Positions 17,799 through 25,309 of a stretch of DNA of 64,000 nucleotides are shown here, one piece after another. The notes below the pieces were generated by a model, which saw only the letters and a list, made by a program, of their open reading frames with translations, had not been told where the DNA came from and ran no database searches. Source of the stretch: Paenibacillus psychroresistens (GTDB lineage Bacteria; Bacillota; Bacilli; Paenibacillales; NBRC-103111); contig NZ_CP034235.1 of assembly GCF_009728935.1 (NCBI RefSeq), positions 5,717,501 through 5,781,500 of the forward strand, read 5' to 3'. The translations under genes were made by a program, and so were the position numbers. Within the stretch, counting starts at the first letter, position 1. Each line of letters opens with the position of its first letter.

Positions 17799-19409
17799 CT
17801 AACCTTCTCTTAACTTGTTATTATCCTGATCATCCTGCTTTTTTCCGTTGCGGTTTTTTGAAGTTTTTTCTTTTTCTTTTTCTTTTTCTTTCTCTTTTTC
17901 TTGGAGTTTCTCCTTTAATTTTTCTTCAAGCTCCGCTTTATGCTTCTCTTCAGAACCTGCCTTTAGTTCAAAATACGGTGTTGTTTTTGGGGTTGGTTTA
18001 CTTGTTCTTCTCTCTCGCTCTGACCTACTTGGTTTCTTAGTTGGTTTAGTAGTTGGCTTCTCTGTTGGTTTATCAGTTGGTGATGGCGTTTCTCTTATCG
18101 TTTTATTATCGCTTTTGTTGTTGTCACTCTTGTTGTCAGTTTTGTTGTTTCCTTGCTTATTGCTCCACTTATCACTAAATTTGCCCCAAGGGCTGCCTTT
18201 ATTTATTGAATTATTCCCATCATTACTAAAACCATTTGGCTTCTCTGTTGCTCTGAAATATGCTGGACTTACTGCTGGAGAAGAACCTTGTTTGTCACCA
18301 TTGTTTTTACCATCGTTTTTACTATTGTTTCTTCCACTGTTATTATTGTTTTTATCATTGTTTTTATCATTGTTTTTATCATTGTTTTTCCCATCGTTTT
18401 TGCCATTGTTTTTACTATCGTTTTCCTCATTGTTTTTACTGTTATCTTTCCCACTGTTTTTCCTATCATCATTTTTATTATTCTGTTTTTCTGCCTGCTT
18501 CTTGGCATCTTCTGCCTTCTTGTTTTCCTCTTTTTGAGTCTCTCTCCAATTCTTCAGCTTACGGTCAAGAGCACCACTTTCGTCATCTTTTAGCAGCTGC
18601 TTGGTTTTTTCTTTAGATAGATTATCAGGTGGCACTATCTTACCCAATCCACCGGATTTTTTGACAATCGCATGTACAGACTCTTTTTTCAAATCATCAA
18701 TGGATGTTGCCTGCCCTTTATCCTTAGCATTTAAGTATATCGTGTATTTACCAGCAGATAAGCCTTTGCTTTCTGCGGCTTTTCGAACTTCCTTATCGGC
18801 TGCAAATGCCGTCACCTGATAATTTGCCGCTTGCTCAGGGTGAGATTTTTCAATATGCTGAACAACGACCTTTTTAAGCTTAGTAATGACTGCAACATCA
18901 TTGACTTGACTCTTATCGTTTCCATTCTCCTGCATAGTGCTTGAAATAATTATATCGCCTTCACCTTTGCTCAGGTATTTCTTCTCTGCCTCCTGAAGCA
19001 AATCCTCCGTGAGTGTATCTATATCTTTGCCAGCATAAGCAATATTCTTGATTAGTTCCGCCCCATCGGCGTTTACACCACGAATTTCCAAGACAATATT
19101 ATTCTCGTCTATGCCCATTTCGACACTTGGATTGATATCAATAGATACATAAGCCACGATTTGTTTATTAGCTACCACAACTGACCCTGGACTCAAGTTA
19201 AAAAGAAGAAGTAGCACTGCTGCAGCCACAGCAATAAATGAGCTAGCAATGATCCAAGGCTTACGTCGATAAGGCTTTACTTCTGTAAAATAAATCTCTT
19301 CGCCAATTTGACAGCTACGTTGAGCTAATGGAATTTTTGTAAATCTGCCTTCAGCTGTCATTAAAATAATTTCGGAATTCTCAATTTCCATAACGATGCC
19401 TCTGTTCAT
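17799..19409 (-). CDS. rsgI: RsgI-type anti-sigma-I factor with low-complexity extracytoplasmic tail
   Basis: 536 residues; ATG 19409 is preferred (AAGGAG 11 nt upstream) over an in-frame GTG only 2 nt from the site. The N-terminal cytoplasmic RsgI_N domain (MNRGIVMEIENSEIILMT) binds SigI; one transmembrane helix follows at about 52-70. Outside are the conserved periplasmic-type region (YVSIDINPSVEMGIDENNIV, in which RsgI homologues are cleaved) and an extremely disordered tail: Lys/Asn/Asp tetrapeptide repeats, Pro/Thr spacers and a (KE)n run. Clostridial RsgI proteins often carry carbohydrate-binding domains here; this one has none I can see, so wall or envelope stress sensing is more likely. 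It follows sigI by 18 nt. Confidence 0.9.
   Translation of the reverse strand: MNRGIVMEIENSEIILMTAEGRFTKIPLAQRSCQIGEEIYFTEVKPYRRKPWIIASSFIAVAAAVLLLLFNLSPGSVVVANKQIVAYVSIDINPSVEMGIDENNIVLEIRGVNADGAELIKNIAYAGKDIDTLTEDLLQEAEKKYLSKGEGDIIISSTMQENGNDKSQVNDVAVITKLKKVVVQHIEKSHPEQAANYQVTAFAADKEVRKAAESKGLSAGKYTIYLNAKDKGQATSIDDLKKESVHAIVKKSGGLGKIVPPDNLSKEKTKQLLKDDESGALDRKLKNWRETQKEENKKAEDAKKQAEKQNNKNDDRKNSGKDNSKNNEENDSKNNGKNDGKNNDKNNDKNNDKNNNNSGRNNSKNDGKNNGDKQGSSPAVSPAYFRATEKPNGFSNDGNNSINKGSPWGKFSDKWSNKQGNNKTDNKSDNNKSDNKTIRETPSPTDKPTEKPTTKPTKKPSRSERERRTSKPTPKTTPYFELKAGSEEKHKAELEEKLKEKLQEKEKEKEKEKEKTSKNRNGKKQDDQDNNKLREG
17872..17905. repeat. Hexanucleotide repeat coding for a Lys-Glu run in RsgI
   Basis: Repeats of a 6-bp TTTTTC unit encode alternating Lys-Glu on the minus strand. 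A 6-bp unit preserves frame if copy number changes. Confidence 0.8.
18300..18440. repeat. 12-bp tandem repeat in the RsgI tail
   Basis: About eleven degenerate 12-bp units of the type ATTGTTTTTATC; three consecutive identical copies occupy 18345-18380. On the minus strand each unit encodes Asp-Lys-Asn-Asn or a variant. Unit size keeps frame, so length polymorphism between strains is expected. No spacers, so not a CRISPR array. Confidence 0.85.
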
Positions 19410-19427
19410 GTTTGCCACTTCTCCTTT

Positions 19428-20216
19428 CTAACTAGGGATATTGGTGCTATGTAAATATTCACGTAAAAACGGATAGGTACCATAATGGATGAGTGCTACT
19501 GCAATAATGAACTTCCGGTTGCGTTCTAACGTTTTCCGCGATACCTGGACTTCGCTTAAAAGCTCTTTAATGGGCAGAGTGCGTTTACTCAACAGCACCT
19601 GCATCCATTCATCATTTTCTGTTAAAAGCTTACCGATTTTGAATAAAGCTTCTCTTGAATCTGCATGACTAGGCGAGGCTTCAACCAAATCCATGAATCG
19701 AATCCCATATTCGCTTAATGCTTGATTCAATTCCTTAATTTCACTCTGGCGCTCTACAATTCCCGCTTGCTTCTCATAAACATCAATAGCCTGCTGGGTT
19801 TCTACCGGATTTATTATATTCTGTTCATCATCTTCCGAATCAAAAGAACTCAGTGGTACCTGTTGGTTATGTCGCTGCTCTTTGCGCACATGATCAATCA
19901 AGCGCCGACGCATAACCGTTTCAGCAAAACCAAGAAAAGAGCTTCCTCCAGTTGTAGAGAATTGGCTAATTGCCTCATTAAAAGCTGACAATCCAATGCT
20001 GAATTCATCATCTACCGCAGGATCAATATATCTTTTGCAGAATCGACTAACCACCTTAGCCACATACGGCTGATAATCTGTAATGAACTGATTGCGCATG
20101 CGTAAATCACCCTGCTGAATGTGAGATACCCATTGCTCAGGAGTTTCAGATTTCGTTTGATTGGGTTGATTAGAACGGTCCTTGCCTAAAAAGCGTTTAA
20201 AAAGAACCAATACCAA
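19428..20216 (-). CDS. sigI: RNA polymerase sigma factor SigI
   Basis: 262 residues from TTG 20216, set 5 nt after GAGGTGG at 20222-20228. Upstream in-frame codons are not preceded by a site. Region-2 type segment (RMRNQFITDYQPYVAKVVSR, EFSIGLSAFNEAISQF, GFAETVMRRRLIDHVRKEQR) and a C-terminal helix-turn-helix (LPIKELLSEVQVSRKTLERN) are the two conserved parts of SigI. In B. subtilis it is induced by heat and envelope stress and held by RsgI. It is cotranscribed with rsgI, and a SigI-type promoter lies directly upstream (20240-20268). Confidence 0.92.
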   Translation of the reverse strand: MVLVLFKRFLGKDRSNQPNQTKSETPEQWVSHIQQGDLRMRNQFITDYQPYVAKVVSRFCKRYIDPAVDDEFSIGLSAFNEAISQFSTTGGSSFLGFAETVMRRRLIDHVRKEQRHNQQVPLSSFDSEDDEQNIINPVETQQAIDVYEKQAGIVERQSEIKELNQALSEYGIRFMDLVEASPSHADSREALFKIGKLLTENDEWMQVLLSKRTLPIKELLSEVQVSRKTLERNRKFIIAVALIHYGTYPFLREYLHSTNIPS

Positions 20217-20239
20217 AATCTCCACCTCACACAATAGGT

Positions 20240-20268
20240 TTCGTTGATGCTCATCTGGATAAGGGGGT
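20240..20268 (-). promoter_or_regulatory. Candidate autoregulatory SigI promoter
   Basis: On the minus strand ACCCCC (20263-20268) and CGAA (20240-20243) are 19 nt apart, the -35 and -10 elements described for SigI promoters. Transcription would begin roughly 15 nt before the TTG start of sigI, leaving just the ribosome binding site. The -35 begins 2 nt after the stop of the preceding gene. Confidence 0.65.
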
Positions 20269-20270
20269 AC

Positions 20271-20552
20271 TTATCGCGATTGTAACTTTCCCTCAGGAGT
20301 TAAGAATAAATGTTTGTTTGGATTGTTATTTAGCTTCACATTACCTATCTTAACCTGATTCTCGTCTAGTTCAAACAATTCCCAATTCCACAGCTCGTCC
20401 ATCCCTTGCTCTAATATAAAAGAAGCATATTCCGCTTCAGCTGTAGCGCGGCTATTCCAGGCTTTAACCCCATGATATTTAAAATCATAATTGTTGATTA
20501 GCGCACAGCTTAAGATTTCTTCTGTTAGCTTCTGTTTCAATACAATCGGCAT
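20271..20552 (-). CDS. Conserved hypothetical protein
   Basis: 93 residues from ATG 20552 with GGGAGG 7 nt upstream. A mixed alpha/beta soluble protein (MPIVLKQKLTEEILSCALI, AWNSRATAEAEYASFILEQG, WNWELFELDE); no domain recognised. It sits between a terminator and the sigI promoter, so it is probably its own short transcript. Confidence 0.6.
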   Translation of the reverse strand: MPIVLKQKLTEEILSCALINNYDFKYHGVKAWNSRATAEAEYASFILEQGMDELWNWELFELDENQVKIGNVKLNNNPNKHLFLTPEGKLQSR

Positions 20553-20577
20553 GTTAAGCCCTCCCAGAAAATAATAA

Positions 20578-20597
20578 AACGTCTCCGAGGAGACGTT
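20578..20597 (-). terminator. Intrinsic terminator
   Basis: An 8-bp stem with CGAG loop overlapping the stop codon of the gene at 20596, followed on the minus strand by TTATTATTTT. It separates that gene from the one starting at 20552. Confidence 0.75.
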
Positions 20598-21024
20598 ATT
20601 TGGTACCGCCCGTTGCATTTTTTTGCCTTAGCTTATTCCGACGTCGACTCAATGTAAGCAGCCTGGTTTTCAATTGCCCTTCCCACTCCGCATCACCCAA
20701 CTGCTTCGAGAAAGTAAGTAAATCCAGCGCCATGTCAATTTGATTTAATACTACATCCAAAGGCTCTTCACCTTCATGATTCACACAATTCTCGAAAAGC
20801 TCAGCATTCTTCTTGGCATCCACATATTCAATAAAATCAACTTCATAAGCACCATCACCATGCGCATACTCAGCCAAAATCTCATATTCATTTTGTGCCA
20901 AATGGTGTACTTCAACGCGATGACATACCGGGCAGAATAGAATCGGTACATTGTGAATATGCGTTCGAATATACTTCAATGTTCCTTTCGTGCCGATCAT
21001 ACTTGCTCCGCAGCAAAAGCTCAT
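20596..21024 (-). CDS. Zinc-ribbon-like conserved hypothetical protein
   Basis: 142 residues from ATG 21024 (GGGGG 8 nt upstream; two earlier in-frame ATGs lack spacing). The N-terminal CCGASM and, 25 residues on, CPVC suggest a small zinc ribbon; the remainder is acidic and helical (LDVVLNQIDMALDLLTFSK) with a basic end. No family recognised. Confidence 0.6.
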   Translation of the reverse strand: MSFCCGASMIGTKGTLKYIRTHIHNVPILFCPVCHRVEVHHLAQNEYEILAEYAHGDGAYEVDFIEYVDAKKNAELFENCVNHEGEEPLDVVLNQIDMALDLLTFSKQLGDAEWEGQLKTRLLTLSRRRNKLRQKNATGGTK

Positions 21025-21265
21025 GGACATCGCCCCCATAAGGTCAAATTACAGACCAAACGAAATTATACGAATATAAAATAACGTTTTTTCCAGTGTA
21101 GTCTGTTTTAACTTATTCTCTCTTTGTATCAAAAATCCCTTTTTTCCAAACAAAAATTCACAATTAATCTTAGCCACAAAAGGTATACTGTAATTATACT
21201 AAGACTTACGGTAAATGCCAAGCCGATGTATCTGAAAAGGCTAATCCCAGTGAAAGGTGACCCTT

Positions 21266-21511
21266 ATGCTAAAAAAACTTCCCTTTGATCAAAAAAAGAT
21301 TTTAATTGCAAAGATTCAGGACTATTTTGAAGATGAGGTTGGTAAAACTTTAGGTGACATTGCAACTGAAAATATAATTAACTTTATGCTGCAAACCCTC
21401 GGTCCCTTGGTTTATAATGAAGCCTTACAGGATGCGCGGTCTGTCGTTAACGAACGGATCCTTTCCCTTGAGGACGAGCTTTATACTTTAGAGAAGCCTT
21501 TGAAGCTTTAA
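21266..21511 (+). CDS. DUF2164 family protein
   Basis: 81 residues; ATG 21266 is 6 nt from AAAGGTG, whereas the in-frame GTG at 21257 overlaps that site. The pattern QKKILIAKIQDYFEDEVGKT, LGDIATENIINFML, LGPLVYNEALQDAR and LEDELYTLE matches DUF2164, a small helical family of unknown role in Gram-positive and proteobacterial genomes. It precedes another small gene by 34 nt. Confidence 0.75.
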   Translation: MLKKLPFDQKKILIAKIQDYFEDEVGKTLGDIATENIINFMLQTLGPLVYNEALQDARSVVNERILSLEDELYTLEKPLKL

Positions 21512-21545
21512 TAAATTCTAACACCAAAATCGGAGGCAGCTTTCC

Positions 21546-21860
21546 ATGGATGAAGATGAGCAAAATATTGAGCAGCAGGTTATTCAGAACTATCAGCGCG
21601 ATGAGCAAATGATGATCCTCGTTTTCGCCCAGTGGTGTGTCAATCATGATCTAGACCCGCTTGTGCTTTATCGCAAAGCATATCCGGATCAAATCAACAA
21701 TGCCGTTTTGCAGCAAACTTTAGACCTCACCGTTTCTAAGGAAGAAGCTGGAGATATCGACGATTCCACCTTGCTGGGCGTCCTCTCTATGTTTGACAAT
21801 GATGAGCTAGCTTATGTAATCAGCCAAGAAATTGACCGGATGGGCAAGGAAGCTAAGTAA
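21546..21860 (+). CDS. Conserved acidic hypothetical protein
   Basis: 104 residues with GGAGG 10 nt before ATG. Helical and acidic (MDEDEQNIEQQVIQNYQRDE, DLTVSKEEAGDIDDSTLLGV, DELAYVISQEID). No family recognised. Probably cotranscribed with the upstream DUF2164 gene (34-nt gap). Confidence 0.65.
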   Translation: MDEDEQNIEQQVIQNYQRDEQMMILVFAQWCVNHDLDPLVLYRKAYPDQINNAVLQQTLDLTVSKEEAGDIDDSTLLGVLSMFDNDELAYVISQEIDRMGKEAK

Positions 21861-21893
21861 GCATATTTGGATGGAGCTCAGAATTGGGCTTCC

Positions 21894-21914
21894 ATACGCT
21901 GAATTTCAGCGTAT
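21894..21914. repeat. Short perfect palindrome
   Basis: An 8-bp perfect stem with AATTT loop 33 nt past the stop at 21860. No T-tract follows in either direction, so a terminator role for the rightward gene pair is possible but weak. Confidence 0.4.
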
Positions 21915-21994
21915 CGTGACTTAGTTTGTTAGTGTAACCTGCTGTTAGACGGTTTTTCAGGGTTTCAGTAAATTTGAGTCTAGCTACAGCAAAA

Positions 21995-22034
21995 AGCCCT
22001 CTCCAGACCGCCAAAAGGCAGTCCAGAAAGGGCT
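21995..22034 (-). terminator. Strong intrinsic terminator of the peroxiredoxin gene
   Basis: An 18-position stem with a 2-nt internal mismatch and TTTT loop (22017-22034 with 21995-22012), including G-U pairs; TTTTTG follows on the minus strand. It begins 19 nt after the stop at 22054. Confidence 0.85.
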
Positions 22035-22053
22035 TGTCCATTATTTGAGCATC

Positions 22054-22593
22054 TTATAGGTTTTTGTCGCCTGGTTTCCAGTTAGCTGCGCACAATCCAC
22101 CTGATTGCAAAGCTTGAAGCACACGAAGTGTTTCGTCAACGCTGCGACCGATATCATTGTGGTTAACTACGGAATATTTCAATTCGCCGTCTGGGCTGAT
22201 GATGAACAAACCGCGAAGCGCGATACCTTCTTCTTCAATAAGAACGCCATAATTGCGAGAAACGCTTTGAGTCAAATCTGCTCCCAATGGGAATTGCAAT
22301 TTACCAAGGCCACCATCATTGATGGCTGTGTTGATCCATGCACGGTGAGAGAACTTGCTATCTGTGCTCACACCAAGAACCTCAGTGTTAAGCTTTGAAA
22401 ATTCAACTGTTGCAGCACTTAAAGATGTAATTTCTGTCGGACATACAAATGTGAAATCAAGTGGATAGAAGAATAATACTAACCATTTTCCTTTGTAATC
22501 AGACAATGAAGTAGTTCCAAAATCAACACCATTACCTAGCGCTGTTTCTAAAGTAAAATCAGGCGCTTGTTTACCAACTAAACGTTCTGCCAT
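22054..22593 (-). CDS. 2-Cys peroxiredoxin (AhpC/TSA family)
   Basis: 179 residues; TAGGAGG upstream of ATG. The peroxidatic Cys lies in FYPLDFTFVCPTEI (near residue 51), and a resolving Cys in GGLCAANWKPGDK near the C-terminus, the typical 2-Cys layout. It reduces hydrogen peroxide and organic hydroperoxides with thioredoxin or AhpF as donor. No ahpF is adjacent; the thioredoxin-reductase-like gene at 6.4 kb is far away. Two Fur-family operators upstream suggest peroxide control. Own terminator. Confidence 0.93.
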   Translation of the reverse strand: MAERLVGKQAPDFTLETALGNGVDFGTTSLSDYKGKWLVLFFYPLDFTFVCPTEITSLSAATVEFSKLNTEVLGVSTDSKFSHRAWINTAINDGGLGKLQFPLGADLTQSVSRNYGVLIEEEGIALRGLFIISPDGELKYSVVNHNDIGRSVDETLRVLQALQSGGLCAANWKPGDKNL

Positions 22594-22628
22594 TTTAATT
22601 CCTCCTATGTTTGTTTATCTATCAATAC

Positions 22629-22643
22629 CGATAACGGTTCTCA
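22629..22643 (-). promoter_or_regulatory. Fur-family box upstream of peroxiredoxin
   Basis: TGAGAACCGTTATCG on the minus strand agrees at 10 of 14 positions with the 7-1-7 Fur-family consensus TGATAATNATTATCA. It is 36 nt before the peroxiredoxin start. Confidence 0.4.
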
Positions 22644-22693
22644 TTTAGATCCTATCATTCAGTACTAGGAAAGTCAAGATAACAATCAATACT

Positions 22694-22708
22694 TAATAAT
22701 AATTATTC
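22694..22708. promoter_or_regulatory. Candidate PerR box
   Basis: TAATAATAATTATTC agrees at 11 of 14 defined positions with the PerR consensus TTATAATNATTATAA. It lies about 100 bp upstream of the peroxiredoxin start and just past the leuB stop. Confidence 0.5.
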
Positions 22709-22723
22709 TAATTAAGTGTCTAA

Positions 22724-23803
22724 TTAGCGAATCGCAGCAACAATTAAATCGCCCATTGCTGTAGTCCCAATAGCTTTTGATTTATCTACGGCTATATCGC
22801 CTGTACGGTGGCCAGCATCCAAAACTTCTTTAACCGCACGCTCGATCGCTTCAGCTTCTTTATGATATCCAAAAGTAAGACGGAACATCAATGCTACAGA
22901 AAGAATGGTAGCAATTGGATTGGAAATGCCTTGCCCTGCAATATCAGGAGCTGAACCATGTACCGGTTCATATAAACCAAAAGCACCTTCGCCCAATGAT
23001 GCGGATGAAAGCATTCCAATTGATCCAGTTAGCATTGCTGCCTCATCACTTAGAATATCACCAAACATATTTTCAGTAACAATAACATCAAAGCTAGACG
23101 GACGACGCAGCAATTGCATAGCGCAGTTATCTACCAAGATGTGTTCTAGTTCTACTTCAGGATATTCAGCGTGAAGCTTAATAACCGTTTCGCGCCATAG
23201 ACGGGAGGTTTCAAGCACATTTGCCTTATCTACGGAAGCCAATCTTTTGCTCCGCGTCATTGCAATTTCAAAGCCTTGACGAGCAATGCGCTCAATTTCT
23301 TTTACATTATATACGCATGTATCGACAGCTTCTGTTCCATTTTCGGTTTCACGACGGAATTTCTCACCGAAATAGATACCGCCCGTTAATTCACGAACCA
23401 CAATAAGATCCGTACCATCCAAAACCTCAGGTTTCAGAGTAGATGCATCCTTCAAGCAATCAAACACAGTAGCTGGACGAATATTTGAAAATAACCCTAA
23501 CGCCTTACGTATCCCCAACAATCCCGTTTCAGGACGAAGTGCTGCAGAGTTATTATCCCATTTAGGACCGCCAACGGCTCCAAGCAATACTGCATCTGCT
23601 TTTTGACAAATTTCCAAAGTTTCCTGTGGCAATGGAGTGCCTTTTTGATCAATAGCAATCCCGCCAAAAAGCCCATGCTCCAATTCAAAGCGCAGCCCAA
23701 AAACCTCTTCCGTTCTCTTTAGTACTTTTTCTGCCTCAGCAACTACCTCTGGACCGATTCCATCCCCAGCAATTACCGCTATTTTTTTGACTTCTGCCAT
23801 CAT
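22724..23803 (-). CDS. leuB: 3-isopropylmalate dehydrogenase
   Basis: 359 residues, normal family length. IAVIAGDGIGPEVV at the N-terminus, substrate-binding RELTGGIYFGEKFRRE, VDKANVLETSRLWR, NMFGDILSDEAAM and the NAD site EPVHGSAPDIAGQGISNP are all present. It oxidises and decarboxylates 3-isopropylmalate in leucine synthesis. GGAG precedes tandem ATGs; 23803 and 23800 cannot be separated. Although leuA is nearby, leuB is cut off from the ilv-leu operon by an SLH gene and a rightward aminotransferase, and leuCD are absent from the window. Confidence 0.95.
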   Translation of the reverse strand: MMAEVKKIAVIAGDGIGPEVVAEAEKVLKRTEEVFGLRFELEHGLFGGIAIDQKGTPLPQETLEICQKADAVLLGAVGGPKWDNNSAALRPETGLLGIRKALGLFSNIRPATVFDCLKDASTLKPEVLDGTDLIVVRELTGGIYFGEKFRRETENGTEAVDTCVYNVKEIERIARQGFEIAMTRSKRLASVDKANVLETSRLWRETVIKLHAEYPEVELEHILVDNCAMQLLRRPSSFDVIVTENMFGDILSDEAAMLTGSIGMLSSASLGEGAFGLYEPVHGSAPDIAGQGISNPIATILSVALMFRLTFGYHKEAEAIERAVKEVLDAGHRTGDIAVDKSKAIGTTAMGDLIVAAIR

Positions 23804-24005
23804 TCATTCACTCCTAATTCTAGACTCATTTTCGTTCAATTGAACTACCCTTGTTGTAACATAAATCGCCTCATTTTACAAAGATATAAAAGCTATGGAC
23901 TTCATAGGCTACAACTATAAGTAGGATTTGAAAAATAGATTGAAAGCACATCTCATATGGCATAAAATAGATTAAAATATGTTTTTTTCGTTAGGGGATC
24001 TAGTC

Positions 24006-25202
24006 GTGGAATATACCTTTTCAAGCTCTATGCAGCATTTTAAATCCAGTGCAGTACGTGACATCCTCAAGCTTACCCAAGGGAAATCAATAATCTCCTT
24101 TGCCGGCGGCTTGCCAGCTGAAGAATTATTCCCCGTTGAAGCCATACGCTCAGCCTTTGATCGTGTTTTCACTCACGATAATAGCGCGCTCCAATATGGA
24201 TTAACCGAAGGATACACCCTCTTGCGGGAAGCACTTGCAGAGAGACTAAGCAAACGCAATATTCATGTTACTAAAGATGAAATGCTACTAACTACAGGCT
24301 CTCAGCAAGCTATTGATCTTATGTCCCGTGTCTATATAGATCCAGGTGATGTTGTGCTTGTCCAAGAGCCGACCTATCTGGCTGCTTTACAGGTGTTTCA
24401 ATCGCGTGGTGCACGTATTATCTCAGTTAAGGGGGATGAGCTAGGAATGGATCTGGAGGACGCTGAGCGCCTCATCCTTATTCATAAGCCTAAGCTAGTC
24501 TATATCAACCCTACCTTCTCAAATCCAACTGGCTATGTATGGAGCTTAGAAAGACGTCTTGGAATTCTTCAGGTTTGTCGTCAGCATCATGTGCTTATTC
24601 TCGAGGATGATCCTTACGGGGAGCTGCAGTATGGTGGCAGTGAGCATTTCCCTTCGATTTTTTCCTTGGACCAGCATCCACATGGTTCGGCAGTCGTTTA
24701 TACCAGCACCTTCTCCAAAACAGTAGCTCCGGCACTGCGGACAGGCTGGATTGTAGGCGATCCGCAAATCATTACGAATATGACCCGTGCTAAGCAAGCC
24801 GCTGACTTACATTCTAGTACTATGGACCAAATGGCTTTGTATCAATTGCTCTGCCACTTTGACTTGGACAAGCATGTTGACACAATTCGATCCGAGTACG
24901 AACGGCGGATGAAAAAAATGGCGACTCTGTTGACTGGTTTAAACCGCAGCGATATCAAGTGGAGTGAGCCAAAAGGCGGTATGTTCCTCTGGTTGGAATT
25001 ACCCGAAGGTTTGGTAGCTGAAGAGCTTTTAAAAGCTGCTGTGCAAGAAGGAGTTGCCTTCGTTCCCGGCGCTAGTTTTTACGCAGAATCTCCAAAGCTG
25101 AATACCCTTCGACTAAACTTTACCCATTCCAACGAAAAACAAATTGAATTGGGCATGCAATATTTTGCTAAAGCTTTGGAGCAGTGTGAGGCTCGGCTGT
25201 AA
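24006..25202 (+). CDS. PLP-dependent aminotransferase, class I/II (2-aminoadipate/multisubstrate type)
   Basis: 398 residues from GTG 24006 (AGGGGA 7 nt upstream); the earlier ATG at 23979 has no site. Fold-type I motifs: FAGGLPAEELFP, TTGSQQAIDLMSRV, INPTFSNPTGYVW, LEDDPYGEL and the PLP lysine in TSTFSKTVAPALRTGW. The close pattern is of LysN / 2-aminoadipate aminotransferase-like enzymes with broad specificity for branched-chain and aromatic amino acids. Its place between leuB and leuA fits the last step of leucine synthesis, but that is inference. Confidence 0.9.
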   Translation: MEYTFSSSMQHFKSSAVRDILKLTQGKSIISFAGGLPAEELFPVEAIRSAFDRVFTHDNSALQYGLTEGYTLLREALAERLSKRNIHVTKDEMLLTTGSQQAIDLMSRVYIDPGDVVLVQEPTYLAALQVFQSRGARIISVKGDELGMDLEDAERLILIHKPKLVYINPTFSNPTGYVWSLERRLGILQVCRQHHVLILEDDPYGELQYGGSEHFPSIFSLDQHPHGSAVVYTSTFSKTVAPALRTGWIVGDPQIITNMTRAKQAADLHSSTMDQMALYQLLCHFDLDKHVDTIRSEYERRMKKMATLLTGLNRSDIKWSEPKGGMFLWLELPEGLVAEELLKAAVQEGVAFVPGASFYAESPKLNTLRLNFTHSNEKQIELGMQYFAKALEQCEARL

Positions 25203-25235
25203 TTTTAAGTTATTTTTCAGAGTACTATGTGAATG

Positions 25236-25282
25236 CAAAAAACAGTCGAAGCTAATTTACTACTAGCTTTGACTGTTTTTTG
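25236..25282. terminator. Bidirectional intrinsic terminator
   Basis: A 19-bp stem (25236-25254 with 25264-25282) with a single G-U pair and 9-nt loop, flanked by A- and T-runs. It closes the aminotransferase from the left and the SLH gene from the right. Confidence 0.9.
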
Positions 25283-25309
25283 ATTAATAACTAACTAATG
25301 ATAAACAAG

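Noticed and set aside
18300..18440. Possible CRISPR-like or satellite array
   Set aside because: Contiguous 12-bp units without spacers inside a coding frame; explained by DKNN tetrapeptide coding.
17848..18537. Open plus-strand frame of 229 codons rich in Phe, Ser, Leu
   Set aside because: Antisense shadow of the low-complexity Lys/Asn/Glu tail of RsgI; no ribosome binding site, no domain.
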